DNA from: Cristatella mucedo
Taxonomy: Eukaryota; Bryozoa; Phylactolaemata; Cristatellidae
Direction: 5' to 3'
DNA length: 64,000 bases
Assembly (NCBI GenBank): GCA_009760855.2
Contig: WPIO01000017.1
Location: 3,648,501-3,712,500 of the forward strand
Positions within the stretch are counted from its first letter, which is position 1, and the number at the start of each line of letters is the position of its first letter. This document shows, piece by piece, positions 1-41,515 of this stretch. The position numbers and the translations under genes were made by a program. Under the pieces are notes generated by a model that ran no database searches, was not told where the DNA came from, and saw only the letters and a program-made list of their open reading frames with translations.

Positions 1-28527
<28,527 letters not shown>

Positions 28528-29039
28528 CTGCAGCACGAACGAGATAAAGTCAGTGGTTACTTTGCAGCCCAAGGCACAACCGACCGCCGACGCTGTTGGC
28601 GCTAGCTAGCCATGGAAGCAGGCATGCATTCGAATCAGGGTACCAAACAGCAGCCTTATCAGATGGAGGCAGGTGCTGGATTACAAGCAGATCTAAGCTT
28701 TCTGCCGACACTGCCAGCCATTCCTGAGCGGCAGGGGCAGACCGAGCTCCGATATACCCAGGTCATGCCTCGGCTGGTAATGAATGGCATAGGTTAGACC
28801 CGAATGAACAAAAGCAGGCTGCATCGGTAGCAGTCCTTGCCACATGGCCTCCCGGGCCACGGGCCTGGAATTAGCAGGCCTTGCCAGACACGGAGTCGCC
28901 AACTGACTCAACAGCTGAGCATGAGGGCAGGCTGCACGAGTGGGGGGAGACCAAAAAGCCCAGCATTCAGCAGCTGAATGGAGCTTCGGCAAGGCTTCGG
29001 CTGAGGTTGACAAAACGATGGGCAGCAGACTGCTGCTGT

Positions 29040-29115
29040 CTTGAGACAGCAGTAACAGCAGAAGCAGCAGCAACAGCAGAAGCAGCAGCAACAGCAGAAG
29101 CAGCAGCAATAACAG
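29040..29115. repeat. AGC-rich repeat, 18-bp period
   Basis: Three near-perfect units of aacagcagaagcagcagc on the plus strand. Frames would give poly-Leu, poly-Ala/Glu or Ser/Asn/Arg repeats. No splice evidence supports coding use. Confidence 0.85.
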
Positions 29116-29524
29116 AGGCAGTCCATCGAGCCTCTTGCTAGTACTATTCGGCAGATGGCAACGTAAGAGCCAGCCAGTCCCACTCGAAACCAATTAAGCA
29201 CGACAGGGATTATGCACGATTTGGTAAGCCTGGGCCATGCCCCAAGGAAGCTTCGAATGTCAATCAAAAGCAAAAAGGCTGCCGGTGGCCAGGCCATTCT
29301 CACTGGCACACAGGTCAAGGACAAGCTCACAGCAGCAGCATCCTCCCCTACCCCATCCCGAGCTCTTGCAGGCATGAAGCCGGGATTTCGTCTAAGGGGA
29401 AGGCTGAGCCTCAAGGACAGCCCAGCCCATCACAGCAGGCCCCTTTTGGAGGTGATACATCTCTTGGGCCGATGCATCAAAGCGGTATAGTAAAGTAGAA
29501 AGCAAAGGTCAGCTTATGTACAAA

Positions 29525-29655
29525 AGCTTCATTTACATAGCAGCAGAAAAGCCTTGGTGGCTATCACCTTCTTTCAACCGTCAATGGATTGCCCACGCCG
29601 GACTCGAACCTACGACCTAGGCAGTTAGGAGTAATTATCCCTCGACTAAGACTAG
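29525..29655 (-). mobile_element. tRNA-derived SINE fragment
   Basis: The minus strand has the B-box-like GGTCGTAGGTTCGAGTCC, followed by GGGCAATCCA and the body GGTGATAGCCACCAAGGC and GCTATGTAAATGA shared with the copies at 25.3 and 63.0 kb. The 3' hairpin is missing. The tRNA-like part does not fold as a functional tRNA. Confidence 0.75.
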
Positions 29656-31442
29656 CAAAGCTTTTGTCTACAAAGAAACAACAAGTACAGCACCAACACA
29701 TGCCAAGTTGAACCGGCAAGTGACTGATCTTTGAAGCAGACATAAGACCAGGAGATTCAAGAAAAAAGTCAACTTCAATAAGAGGTAGCCAGCCGACTTT
29801 GCCTGAGCCAGCAACGAACTGGCAATCTGTGCGATCAGCGAGTCTCTTGCAAATGCTTGCTAGAAAATAGCTCTTGGCTTGGGGGCCCTCGGATTATAAA
29901 TGTCTTTCATGGACCCTTTGCACATCGTTCCATTGACCAATGAAGAAACACAGCACCATAAGGGCCCTTAAGGCTCGCTTAGCCTTCTAAAAATTATTCG
30001 TACAAGTAATTCTTTATAATGTTTATACCAGCATTATGAAACACTCGACATAATCCTGAAGATGGGGCTGTGCAGTAGCTGGTAAATCGATCCTTGATGA
30101 AGCTAGTTCACGTCACGTGCAGATTGCTGCATATATTGTGTCATTCAAGGTTCATTCGCTCGTTGTGTCCTTTCACCACTGTTTGCAGTGCATACCCGAG
30201 GTTCGAAATGCACTGGTGATCAATCAGACTGTGATGCATGAATGACTTCTGTACATCTGTCAAGCTTTCACACTACAGGTCTCAGAAAAGGAAACACGGG
30301 GATCATTCTCAACTTCTGCCTTTTCTGAGATGGACACAGGTGAATAACCACAGAACATTTGCCAGATCCATAAGTGCCCGAGATCCACGATTTGTTTCAC
30401 TTGCAACTGCAGACTGAATTAAGGGACATCGACAAGTTCACTAGCGGCCATGGTTTTTCGATCTGAATACAGAACTTCGATTTAATAGCTCTTCACCAGA
30501 AGCTTACCCGGGAAGCTTTCTAGAGGAGGTCGAACCTTGATCTTTTGACTGCCGTTAAAAATGCCCTCTGGGCCACCTCAAGGTCGAGGCCACGTGGCTG
30601 CTTCCTGCGCTTTTTTGAAGACGTACATCTATGTAGATGTGCCCAAGCAAAGGTGAGAGAATAACAAAGACTGGAATGGGTACTTTGCTAATTCGGCAGA
30701 AACGGCTGTATGCTTTCCAACTCTGCTTTTCAACTTGCATGTGAAAGCAAAACTGCTATTTTCACGCTCCAAGAGTACTCAGTTTGCAGGTCTGCTGGAA
30801 AAACTGAAAACACTGATTAGTTCAAAGCAGGCCACGGCTTGGACATACGACCGGCCGGACAGCTACTGCTGGGGCGGAGGCCTCCCATCGGTTGACCTCA
30901 ACTTGAGCCAGCTTCCTACAGATTGGGTGAATGGCCTTAGATGATCCATCGCCGGGGTCAGCTGCACGTGCCTCTCGGTGAATGCCCACTTGGCCAGTCG
31001 GCTGAAACCATCCGATCGGCCTACGGATGGAAGGCGACCAGCCGGGTAGTGCAAGGGGATCTGATTGTGTCAAGGGTGGCCGGCTGGCACTGACCGGAGG
31101 GGGTGGAAGAGGGCAGGAGCAAGCAGCCGGCTGGCACTGGCTGAACATTGCTGAGAGGCCGGCTGGCGCCAGAGGGGGGAGGGAGAGCTGCCAGAATGGC
31201 AAACGAGGGCAGCCGGTTTGCCGGGTCGGTTCGAATTGCCTGAATCCATGCTCTGTATCCAAGCAAATAGCTTAACGAGCTGCGGCAAAGAAATCCGGTC
31301 TGGCTGGGAATCGTCTTCCAAAATCTCGAAATCGTCTGGAACAATGCCCAGTGACCCACAATGTCAAGAATATGACAGCTCTGGTCCGAGTTCGATGGGC
31401 TTAGTGCAAGTTCCAAGCATTCCTGCTTAAACTATATATATA

Positions 31443-31567
<125 letters not shown>

Positions 31568-31852
31568 TGAGCATGCCAAAAGCATCGGAGGGCCCAGTGC
31601 ATGAGAATAAATATGTGGAACAGCACTTTCACAGCCGAAGATGCAGGGTACCTGCCGGGAGTACAGCAACCAAACAACTACTGGCAAGAAAGCCTAAAGC
31701 TTCTCATCGGCAGCCACAAAAGCCAGCATCTAGTACTGCTCGTGGTGTTGTCATCCGTGACAGTGGACTGTGCTGTTATAGCCAGAGGCCTAGCCGGTGA
31801 GATTGAAAGGGATTATGCACAGCCCTATTGAAAGTGATGATGCATAGCATCA

Positions 31853-31875
31853 CCCCCCCCCCCCCCCCCCCCCCC
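31853..31875. repeat. Poly-C tract
   Basis: Twenty-three consecutive C on the plus strand. Confidence 0.95.
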
Positions 31876-31979
31876 GCAGCTCAAACTGTAAGTCCGACCT
31901 ACCTCGACTGATCTGATGAAGCTACAGATGTCAGGCTCACGCAAGATCTAAGATGAGCCACACTGCACCACCCTAATAT

Positions 31980-32800
31980 GTTATTAATAATAATAAAAAC
32001 ATTTGCATAGTGCCTAAGAGAGCTCAATCACTTCCTATGCACTTTACAGGGGCTGGAAAGGAAGCATGTCCATTGGTTATCCATGACATCCACAAGTTCA
32101 GCATGCATAAGCATGCAGAAGACAAGACACATCGACGGAACAAATGCTGTAAGGAACAGGTGACATTTAGCTTGCTTTTAAATGTCAAGTCGGGAAATGA
32201 GATGTCTGTCGATAATGGTTCCTAGATTTGGGAGCACATGAACAAAGACTCGACTTATTTTGAGTTTGAGGACCAGGTGGTAAGGTGGGAGCCTGATTAC
32301 GAAGTATTTCAGACAGGTAGGTCAGAACAAGACAGAACCTTGAAGTCGATACACTGTTTGATGAGGAGCCAGTGTAGGTCGGTGATAAGCAGTGAAAATA
32401 TGCAATATTTACAACGTTCACAACAGAAAAGTCTAGCTGCCGAGTTGTGCACCAACTGCAAGCAACAAGGCACAGGCAAGTAGTGCGTTGCAGATGTCTA
32501 AACGGCATGTCACAAAGGATCAGCTTGGCAGAAGTATCCGAATCTAAGCAAACCCGTATTTTTCCGATTGTTAGTGGCTGAAAGTAGGCAGACTTTACAG
32601 TCAGTGCTGATGCGACTAATTAGTGAAAGGTCACTATGGAACAAGGGACACCCAGATTGCATGCAGATGCTAGGAGATTTTCTGGCCGAGCCCGTATTTT
32701 GAGGGTTACGTTTTCCCAATTTCCGCACGACACTAGCTTTGTCCATAGTTATTAAGTTGGTTAATCGCCGTTCAACTAAAGAAAGGTTGCTGCCATCCAA
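31980..32800 (-). pseudogene. LINE copy: reverse transcriptase remnant plus 3' UTR and tail
   Basis: On the minus strand, 32,800-32,510 has decayed reverse-transcriptase motifs (a SDLSLISRISTDCKVCLL piece matching the usual DLSL...HI...VKSAYFQL). The rest runs to a 3' end with the hairpin (AAAGTGC / GCACTAT) and TTATTATTAATAA at about 31,980. The order of parts is that of a CR1/L2-type element, with several frameshifts. Confidence 0.7.
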
Positions 32801-33539
32801 ATGTGAATGTCAGCAAACACGTGCTGCAAGGGAGCTAGGAGAGTCTGACGTGCTGGAAAGACCTAGCCCCACTAGGACTCACCCGACATGGGGCATGCCG
32901 ACAGGCTTGCCACCATGCACACCTTCCTACGAATGTCTGCCTCCTGTAAAGGCAAATGTCTGGCCTACCGTGGCTTTAATCTTGGCTGCAAATCCTGAAT
33001 GCCTGTCACATGACAAACACATTGTCATGCATGGATATGCACCGATAGAAACTTTGCTCACCTGCTCGACTATGAGGATCCTTAGGTCAGAATTAAATCA
33101 AGAATCCTAGGAAACCCATGCACTCCACTCCCTGGCTGACCTTCTCGATGTGAATGAGCATTTCGGCAACCCGCGCATTAACATTTGCACCGGCCCTCGG
33201 AACAAACAGATTCACAGAGGGAGTATAGGCTGCAATGTCATTTCTCATAACGGCTTGGGGCCCCAGGCAATGCTGGTTGATAAAAAATTTCCCCCTGTAA
33301 CTCTTGAAGGAGTTGCAAATCGCCCCGGTAGAGATTTAGCTCTTTTAGGGTGTCATGCCAACGACCCGTTATTATTGCTATTATTAAGGCCATCAAAAGA
33401 TGGTGAGTCTACTTTAACAGGAGGTACTACTGGTTCTCGGCAGTCTCAGCCCCCAAGCCCCAGCTCGAGCACTGGGCGATCACATTTTCGAGTTAGTTCC
33501 CATTTATTCATGCGGTAGCTTCGGTATTACTACCCAATC

Positions 33540-33910
33540 GGCATAATAATAATAATACACTTGATAAAGCACCTTCAGAGAACTCAATCTCTCTCTAGGC
33601 ACTTTACATGTGCTGCAAAGGAAGCACGATCGAATGATGAATGGTATCATGCTTGATAAACAACATGAATAACATGGTTAGGGGTGACATGCACAGGGTC
33701 AGCATGCAAGTGTGGTTAGTGGCAGCATGCAAAGGTGTCAGCACTCGTAAGCACATAGAGGACGAGTCACAGGGACCCACTAAATGCTGTCATAAATAGG
33801 TGCTTTTAATTTCTTTTTGAATGTTGTCAAGTCAGGAGATGTCATGACACAAGCCGGGAGTGAGTTCCAGGCTTTGGGAGCATACTAACTCAAGTCATGG
33901 TCTCCTACGG
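33540..33910 (-). mobile_element. LINE 3' end with readable end of ORF2 and terminal hairpin
   Basis: The minus strand encodes YAPKAWNSLPACVMTSPDL, then TTFKKKLKAPIYDSI and a stop. This is the normal C-terminus of CR1/L2-like reverse transcriptases (RLWNSLP...S...FK..LK). About 230 bases of 3' UTR follow, then stem AAAGTGCC, loop, GGTGCTTT and a TTA tail. This copy shows which strand is sense for the whole repeat family. Confidence 0.85.
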
Positions 33911-35866
33911 ATTTGAGGTTGCCTCACAAGGACAGTCTTGGCCTTGGCAGCTGAGCACTCGACTGCTGGGTCTCCGGCATTCGAGCTAGCGGTGCCTGAG
34001 GTCACTGCCAGCCTACGAGCACCAGGCAACCAGCCTTCCACCCGATCCCCCACCCAATCCCCCATCCCCACCCTCCTCCCCGAAGCTCCAGGACCGAATT
34101 GCCTGTCCAGTCGCATTGTCTGCCAAGTCCCACGACAAGCAGCAAGGGCTAGTGAATGCAGCCATTGGCCTGACCATTTTAGCAGCAGTTCCTTCAGAAG
34201 TAGCAGGTAAGCCTGTCGGTAACCAAAACAACAAGCCACATTGTGAAGGAGCTTACCAACCCACCGGTTAGCACCTACAGGGGGGGGGGGAGGATGAGGA
34301 TCCAGATACTTTTCGTTTAGATCAATGCATCGATGCTGACGTCAAGTGGCAGGGTTCAACGACCCCTCCCCTTCTAACCCATAGCAGCTCGGCAAGCAAA
34401 TACCCAGGCAGCCACCTATTAAGCGCAAAACGAGAGCAGTGAGAAAAAAGAGCTTCCGATCAACTGAGAACGTTGATTCAAGGCTGCAGACCGTAACTCC
34501 TGCCTGATGCTCGAAACGGCTAAGCATGGTGGCTAGCCCCAGCGCTGGGATTTGCCGGACACTTGGGCTGGCAGCACTGCTTTGCAGCATTCAAACGTTG
34601 ATCTTCAGACTGAAGCCGCACGATCGGCCAGTTCGAGAAAAGCCCCTGGAATAAGCCTCGACTAGGATCGGCGAACGGGCAGCGGCGGCAGGCGGTTGGT
34701 GAGAAGTGAGAGCAAGGCGCTGAGTGCACTGATTTCAAACGCAATCGCGATCCGAGTGGATGAGCAACTGCAAAGCGCAGCGAGCCAGCTGGATGAGAAT
34801 AACAGCAACAGGCCGGACAACACTGATCTGCAAAGCCCGATTGGTCATCTAACAGAAACTGGCAGCTCATATAGGAGACTGGAGGTGGGTATGGTCCTGA
34901 CTTTCAGATAGACCATCACTTACAAGACACGAATGCAGGTGAGCCGACGACCCAGGGGCCCTACAAAAGCTCGGATACAACTGAAAGAAGCTGTGCAAAG
35001 CTTCAGATTGAATATTTACTACACAGCACTGACTTTAGAGTGTATTGTCTAAATTTCACTACATTCAGCTGACAGCTTCCTTGAACTACAGCAGCACCGC
35101 AATGGTCAAGCCTGGTCCGTTGACCGCACTTGTGATCCACTACCGGTCAGAAGCCCAAACTTTTGAGGTACTGCAAGACGTACGTCGAGCACCAGCACCA
35201 GTAGAGAGCCACTAAATTCGGACGATATTCTATCTGAAAAAACAGTGCAGTCTTCCATCGAAGCAGGGCAAATTTCCTTTCAAGTGGATCGCAGCTTGTC
35301 CTGGGGCCCGACGATGAAACATCCTCAGCCGAACAGAGTCACCAATGTGAATATGCAAAGCCACATATCCACCGATTAAATTGTCCATGTCTGCCTGTCA
35401 ATCTGCACGTTATTGCTTGGCACTTTAAAACCAAGAAATATGTCATAACCCAAGAGCCGATGCTAAAACTCCGAAGGGGCTTCGAGATATATATGTCATA
35501 TTAACATCACCAGCTGGCCAGCAGCTGAACTTTTCAGGCAATAGAAAGAAAGATCGATCTCTCTTTGATGGGTGCTGAGCTCGAGATGAGATAACTAAAC
35601 AAACGTTACTGAGAAGCACCCTGCAACCTCAGTAATCAGTAGCAATGCTTCTCCGTGAGTTATGGAGACTGCCACCTTTAAAACTCTCAATAGCTAACCT
35701 AATACCAGCTGACGTTAAACACAATTTATGTGCCCGAGAAAGCTCCACACCCCTAGTTCCACCTTAATGTGGTTAGTGCATGCAGCAAGCAGATGCTGCA
35801 CAACATCTATGTATCTATATATATCTCCGTCAGTAACTCCACGAAGTCATAAAGACCATGTGGGTG

Positions 35867-36499
35867 TTACGCAGGAAAGTTTTGTATAGCGCACTCACAG
35901 CCTAAGCGGCTTTCGGTACGCATTCGGTAGCCAACAGACTTCGTCTCACGCAACAAAGAGAAAGTGGGAAGCATAGCAGAGTCAGGAGAGCAGTTGAGGT
36001 AGTGAGTAGCATGGAAGTAGCAGTTCAGGACCGCTGAAAAATATATGCCATAGTCGGCAGTTGGAGAGTAGTTGTCGTTGCTTAAGAATTGTGGAAGCGA
36101 GTTCCACAGTCTAGGACCTGCAGAGCTAAAGCTTCTGTCGCCAACTGTCTTTAAGCAGAGGAATGGGACAGCTAATTTATTGTCCACACAGGACCTCAGG
36201 GCGCGAACAGGCTGAAACTGATGCAGCATTTCAGCTAGGTACGAAGGAGCCAAGCCGTGGCGGGCCTTGTGGGTCAGCGTAAGAACTTTGCTCTGTATCC
36301 TTTGCTCAACCGGCAACCATCCTAGCTCTTTCAGCAGAGGTGACACGTGCTCAAACCGCTGGGACTTGAAGACCAGCCTTGCAGCCATATTCATAGTCCG
36401 CTGTAGTGGCATAATAGCTGACCGCCTAGTCGATGAAAACAGTGAACCATAAGGCCGGAGTGAATGAACAACTAACCTCCGACAGGAATCGCCCTGCAT
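35867..36499 (-). pseudogene. LINE reverse transcriptase C-terminal fragment with open frame
   Basis: An uninterrupted 210-codon frame contains MNMAARLVFKSQRFEHV, LKELGWLPVEQRIQSKVL, GLAPSYLAEMLHQF, VGDRSFSSAGPRLWNSLP and a terminal CECAIQNFPA. These are the thumb and C-terminal motifs of CR1/L2-like reverse transcriptases (AARLV, LHWLPV..RI.FK, GLAPSYL, FS.AGPRLWNSLP). There is no RT core or endonuclease upstream, so it is 5'-truncated. The intact frame suggests fairly recent insertion. The last 110 bases recur at 56,035-56,205. Confidence 0.9.
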
Positions 36500-37985
36500 T
36501 TTTGATAACCCGAGTGAGCTATAGTCGGCATGCTACAGATACATTAAGTACCTGCAGAGGCACATAGGCATTTTGGATGGTTCAGATACAGCCTCAAAAT
36601 ATCCGAATGCCGAGGATTCAGATGCAATTAAAAGTTTTTTACGATACGTTGGCTTGCAGCCAAGACTTACATCAAGTGAAGCATCTGCCACACGGCCGGC
36701 TCTCCAAAAAATGGCATGAGGAGTTGCCAGACTTTATAGCTCAGAAACAAGTGTGAGATAAGTGAAGGGCCCTCCACCTCCTCCTCCTTCTCCCCACCTG
36801 CAGCCGCCCTCATGGTGGTGCGACTGTTACAAATCCACCACCGACTGTCAACGCAAACATAACCAGGGCAGCAGCCACACGGGATGCACCGATACCGGTG
36901 GCATCCTCTCGAGAAGCGATTGGCTACATAGCAGCTAGCTTACGATGTTTGTACAAGAGCCGCAGTTTGCCTGATATGGCCCATATAATGAGATCTGGCG
37001 AACCATTAAATGAAATACAGTATGTATTGCCGGCCCGGCAGCCTGTTCTCTCCAACAGGGTATGCAGGCATTGATTGCCAACAGATATCATAAACTGACC
37101 ATTTCGTTTAGGTAAAGTGGGGTTAGGACAACATCATAGTGCAGCCTAGCTACTAAATTAACCTTGTTTCGAGACATTGACCACTTCGATAAGTGGTCAA
37201 GCCGGTTTAGCCGAATGGCTACACTGGTTCGGCCTGTGAGCAAGACTGCGTGGCATGTAGCGATGACCACGAGTTACTGGCCGGCACTAAAGAGCACGAC
37301 TGGTCCTGCTCTTGCCACGCCTCCTTCCAAGGTCGCCCTGACGACGGCAGTCTGGAATGTCTTCATGTCACGCGACGTCCAGCAGGCCGACACTGTGCTG
37401 TGTCGAGACCGGCAGACACAATCCCACAATTGATTTTCAACGGTCGATGGACCACGGGCTACGAATTCGCAGTCGCGAAAATTTCTTAGACCCCACCAGA
37501 CAAAGCTGCTGCTCCCCTGGAGAGATGCTTGAGCGAATGGCTGCAACCGAATGTGCTTCCCTGACATGGGGGGGGCTACATACTTGCTGACTCCGACATA
37601 GCCACGTTTTGCTGTCTGCAATGCACCGTGTGCCACTCACCACCTCGATGCCACACCCTGGCGTTTACTACAAGATGGAATGAAGCCAGAACGATAGTCG
37701 GTGCAAAATTTTATTTAGTTTAGTCACACCGTGAGCAAGAGCAATCGTGCAATCAATTTCTAGTAAACCACAGCGAATGTTTCGTACCTTATGTATATTC
37801 CTCGAACCACACACTACATATCTGGCACACTGACAATAGGCTGTGCTGCTGTGCAAATCATGTTCGATGTTCGATGTCCTTACGGTCTATGATAAATTTA
37901 TTCGAAAGACTGACTGTTAACACTCCGGCCAATCGTGACATCATTTGCTTTCTCTAGATAATCAGGGAATGCCTAGCAGCTCTTC

Positions 37986-38215
<230 letters not shown>

Positions 38216-38416
38216 TAGGTAGCTCCAAAGCAGCTGCAGCAAGGCTGATAAATAACCACTGCTACACTCTGTGGTGAAGTCTTAAAGCTATTTAAATCCA
38301 CAAGATGCAGAAAATAATAAATAGAAGAGATTAAGGATATGTAAAAATATAGAATATAACAGTATATATTCTATATTTTATATTTACATTTTTTTATATT
38401 TTTTATTTTTATATTT

Positions 38417-38419
<3 letters not shown>

Positions 38420-38470
<51 letters not shown>
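38420..38470. repeat. (TA)n microsatellite
   Basis: A TA run of about 50 bases following a T/A-rich stretch (38,340-38,420). Confidence 0.93.
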
Positions 38471-38473
<3 letters not shown>

Positions 38474-40639
38474 CCAGTGTATTATAGACACAGTATGATT
38501 ACATACTGTACATGAGTGACAGAGTGACAGAAGAGCACATTCTCTCATCCACCCTAAGCCTTTCTATTTGTATCTCCTCTCTTACAGGCAGTTAACTTCT
38601 GCCTCTAGTTCCAGCCCACCATGGGCTTTGGGGAGGCCTACTCCCCAAAATCTGCGACAGGTCAAATACCGAACCAATCAGAAGCAGACAACCGGGACAG
38701 GAAGCTGACATTGCTACTATGAGAAACTGTAGACACTGGCCGATTAAAAAAGGATTCACAGCAGCAGCAGCAGGCTCGGCTGATTGCATTAACGGCCAGA
38801 TTCGCTGCCAATTGAATCTCAGCTCTGGCAAAGCCGTATCAATCGGAAGCTGCTGGGCAGCTAAACCCATATAGGCCAGCTTCCGTAGGGTGGGTAACAC
38901 TGGGCACGAACATCGCCAGGGAGCCGGTACACAAGCACCGGCACTTGACCTCGACTTACCGCTGCCGGGGTGGGACAAGGCTGCTCATTTCTCAAGCTCC
39001 GACGCCGACAAAAATCTGCAGATAAAACAAGGTGGCACCTGCTGCCACTTTCTTGATCCGCCACTGCCTATCCACTGCAGTTAGCTTGGATGCTTGAGGT
39101 GTAAGCTGGCACTCGGCATGCCTGCAGCAGAGATGACAAAGGAACACGGCTAAGGAGATGCCATGGGAGGGGGCCGGGGTCGGGAGCATGCCAATGGCTG
39201 ATTGAAGTCAAGGCATTAAAAAAAGAATGAATGCACACAGACGGCAGAGTGACAAATGCAAACAGGCGGCAGACCAGCTTGTGGGAAGGGTAGGGGAAAG
39301 GAAGGCGCCCTCCACACACGTCAGGTACCCAAGCACCCAAGCGCTGCCAGCTGGCCGACAAAAGTTTTATTGAAACCTAGGGAACAGCTGTAGCCGCCGC
39401 CCTGGTGCAGAATGAACAGCTCGGGTATCGCACAAAAGCTGGGCTGGGCTCGCTAGAACTAAAACAAACATAAAGAAACTCGTCGGCCATCCCCGAGGCA
39501 TGGCTGCTCATGGCCACCCAGGTTGCTGCCCCCCCCCCACTCAGAGCCATAGGTCGACTGTTGGCAGCACGTTTTGCCTCGCCCTGGAAGAGCTTGGTCT
39601 CGTGCCACAGCTCTATAAAAGTGGAGACAGCAGCAACCAAGCTCCTCTTATGGAGCAGCTGCCATAGAAAGACCTGGCCTGCATCGGTCGGTCGGTGCCA
39701 TGCACGAACGAACGATTGGCTGCTGGCCAGACCGACCGTGCCACAGACTAGGCTTAGCCTGCAGCCAGTGGCACCTTTGCCCCAGGCCACCTATTCCAGG
39801 TGGCCACTATAACAGCCTGCCTGCTCGGCTGGGCCCGAGTCGAGCCGGGCAGCAGCACGGGATTCTGAGCAGAGGTGGTGCCTTAGCTGCCTGCAAAAGG
39901 GACTCGATCACCATCTTCTCGGAATTGCGGTTACTCGAGGTCGTACGTAGATCATACGTTGGTCGGGATCAGGCGCTCGGGAGCTGTGGCCATACGCACG
40001 TGCACGGCCAGCAGGTCGTCTAGTTTTTCACTCTCTCACCCCTACCCCCATGTCCCCACACACGTCATCCGAGTGTCTGTTGCCTCTGCGATTGTCAGAT
40101 TATCACCAGAGCAGCTAAACCAGCGAAACTGGGTAAACCAACTCCTGTTAGTTACCAACTGAGCCGCAAGTGTTCGAGGATGGGCAAAACTTGCAAAGAG
40201 CAGCCACCAGTCAATACAAGTCTAGTGTACAAGGTCAAGTATCTGAATGACACGGGGTCAGGCGATGTTGATTTGGCCAATCAGTCCAAGCATTGTTCGG
40301 CATATCATTAGAATTAGGAGCAGCCACTGAGGCTCACTCGGTGCTCGGGAGGTTTTAAACGAGTGCTAACAGACCGTAGCAACGGTCGCTAAACATAGCC
40401 AGCTGACCGATATATGTAGTAACACGCAGCCTGGGTGTAATGAAGGCATCTATTGCAGACAGCCCGGCTGTTTCATTATTGGCCTTCCGGGGTGACTCCG
40501 GTTGTGTCCCCAGGAAGATAACGGTGGCCCCTGAAGTCGAAGTAATTGGTTCCTGTACCCCCAGGAGCAGTGTACCCCCAGGATCAGACAATGACACGGT
40601 CCACAACCCTCAGCAGATTCCTGGGCACATTTATGGTAG

Positions 40640-40785
40640 ACCTATTTCTGAAACCCTCGTTAGGCCCAAGGGTGAGATGCTAGCCTTTAATGATCAAGGT
40701 CGTGGGCTCGAGCACTGCGGCACATGTAAAGCGCCTGGACAAAGGTTAGGTTCTCTTAGGGCACCATGCAGCTGAAGTGTACAAG
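40640..40785 (+). mobile_element. tRNA-derived SINE fragment with decayed hairpin
   Basis: The plus strand has an A-box-like TTAGGCCCAAGGGTGAGATG, a B-box-like GGTCGTGGGCTCGAGCAC, then ATGTAAAGCGCC, a diverged loop with TTCTCTTAGGGCACC, and no TTA tail. Head and hairpin are closer together than in the 25.3 kb copy, so the body is deleted. Confidence 0.65.
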
Positions 40786-41404
40786 TATAGCATCACAGCT
40801 GACAGGCTTTCGGGCCAGTAACACCACTGGACCTGCGATGCTTAGTCACGTGCTACTGAGCCTCACGTGATGCAAGTAATGCATTGTTCGGCAAGATCGG
40901 CTAAATAAAGCAGGGCAAACGATAGCAAACCAGGACAGTCGGGTGTGCCGAGCCGCGTAAGCCACTCTCCACTGGGCACAAAAGCTCAACAGCTTCACTG
41001 TGATGCAGAACACGGAGGCTACCGACGAAACCCCACTCATAAAGCAGAACTTCGCCCCGAAGAGGACATCGAGGGCTGCAACCTGGTGGTCAATGCTCCC
41101 TCCCTCCCTCCCACCCTCCCTCCCCCCCCCCTATTTAGTGCAGGCACAGGTCCGAGGTGGGTGGGTAGGGCAAAAGCTCAAACCATGCGCCACCCCACAC
41201 CATCCACTCTACAGCTGCTTGGGCAGCAATGCCCAAGTATCTAGCTAGTCAACGACCGGAAGTTGGGTTTATCACAGTGGCATATGCATCAAGGCAGGTA
41301 ATACGGCATTGTTTTGCATGGCGACAGCCAAATTCCTGGTGCAGGCAATGTGCCCGTAGCAGGAATTTCAAAATGCTAGCCACAATCTGTAAACCGTAAG
41401 CCTA

Positions 41405-41515
41405 CAGCCCTTAATTTTTAACCCTAACTGCAAAACCCTAAAACCTAATCCTAAACCCTGAACTCGAACAACATAGAATCGTAAACACTAAAAGTATCCT
41501 AAACCCTAAACCGAA
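41405..41515. repeat. Degenerate telomere-like tract
   Basis: Repeated AACCCTAA, AAACCCTAAAAC, CCTAATCCTAAACCCTGAAC and CCTAAACCCTAAACC motifs. They read as degenerate (CCCTAAA/CCCTAA)n, interrupted by about 30 bases. Confidence 0.75.

Noticed and set aside
28693-29193. Minus frame with a poly-Leu run resembling a signal peptide
   Set aside because: The Leu run is a translation of the AGC repeat at 29,040-29,115; the flanks are not protein-like.
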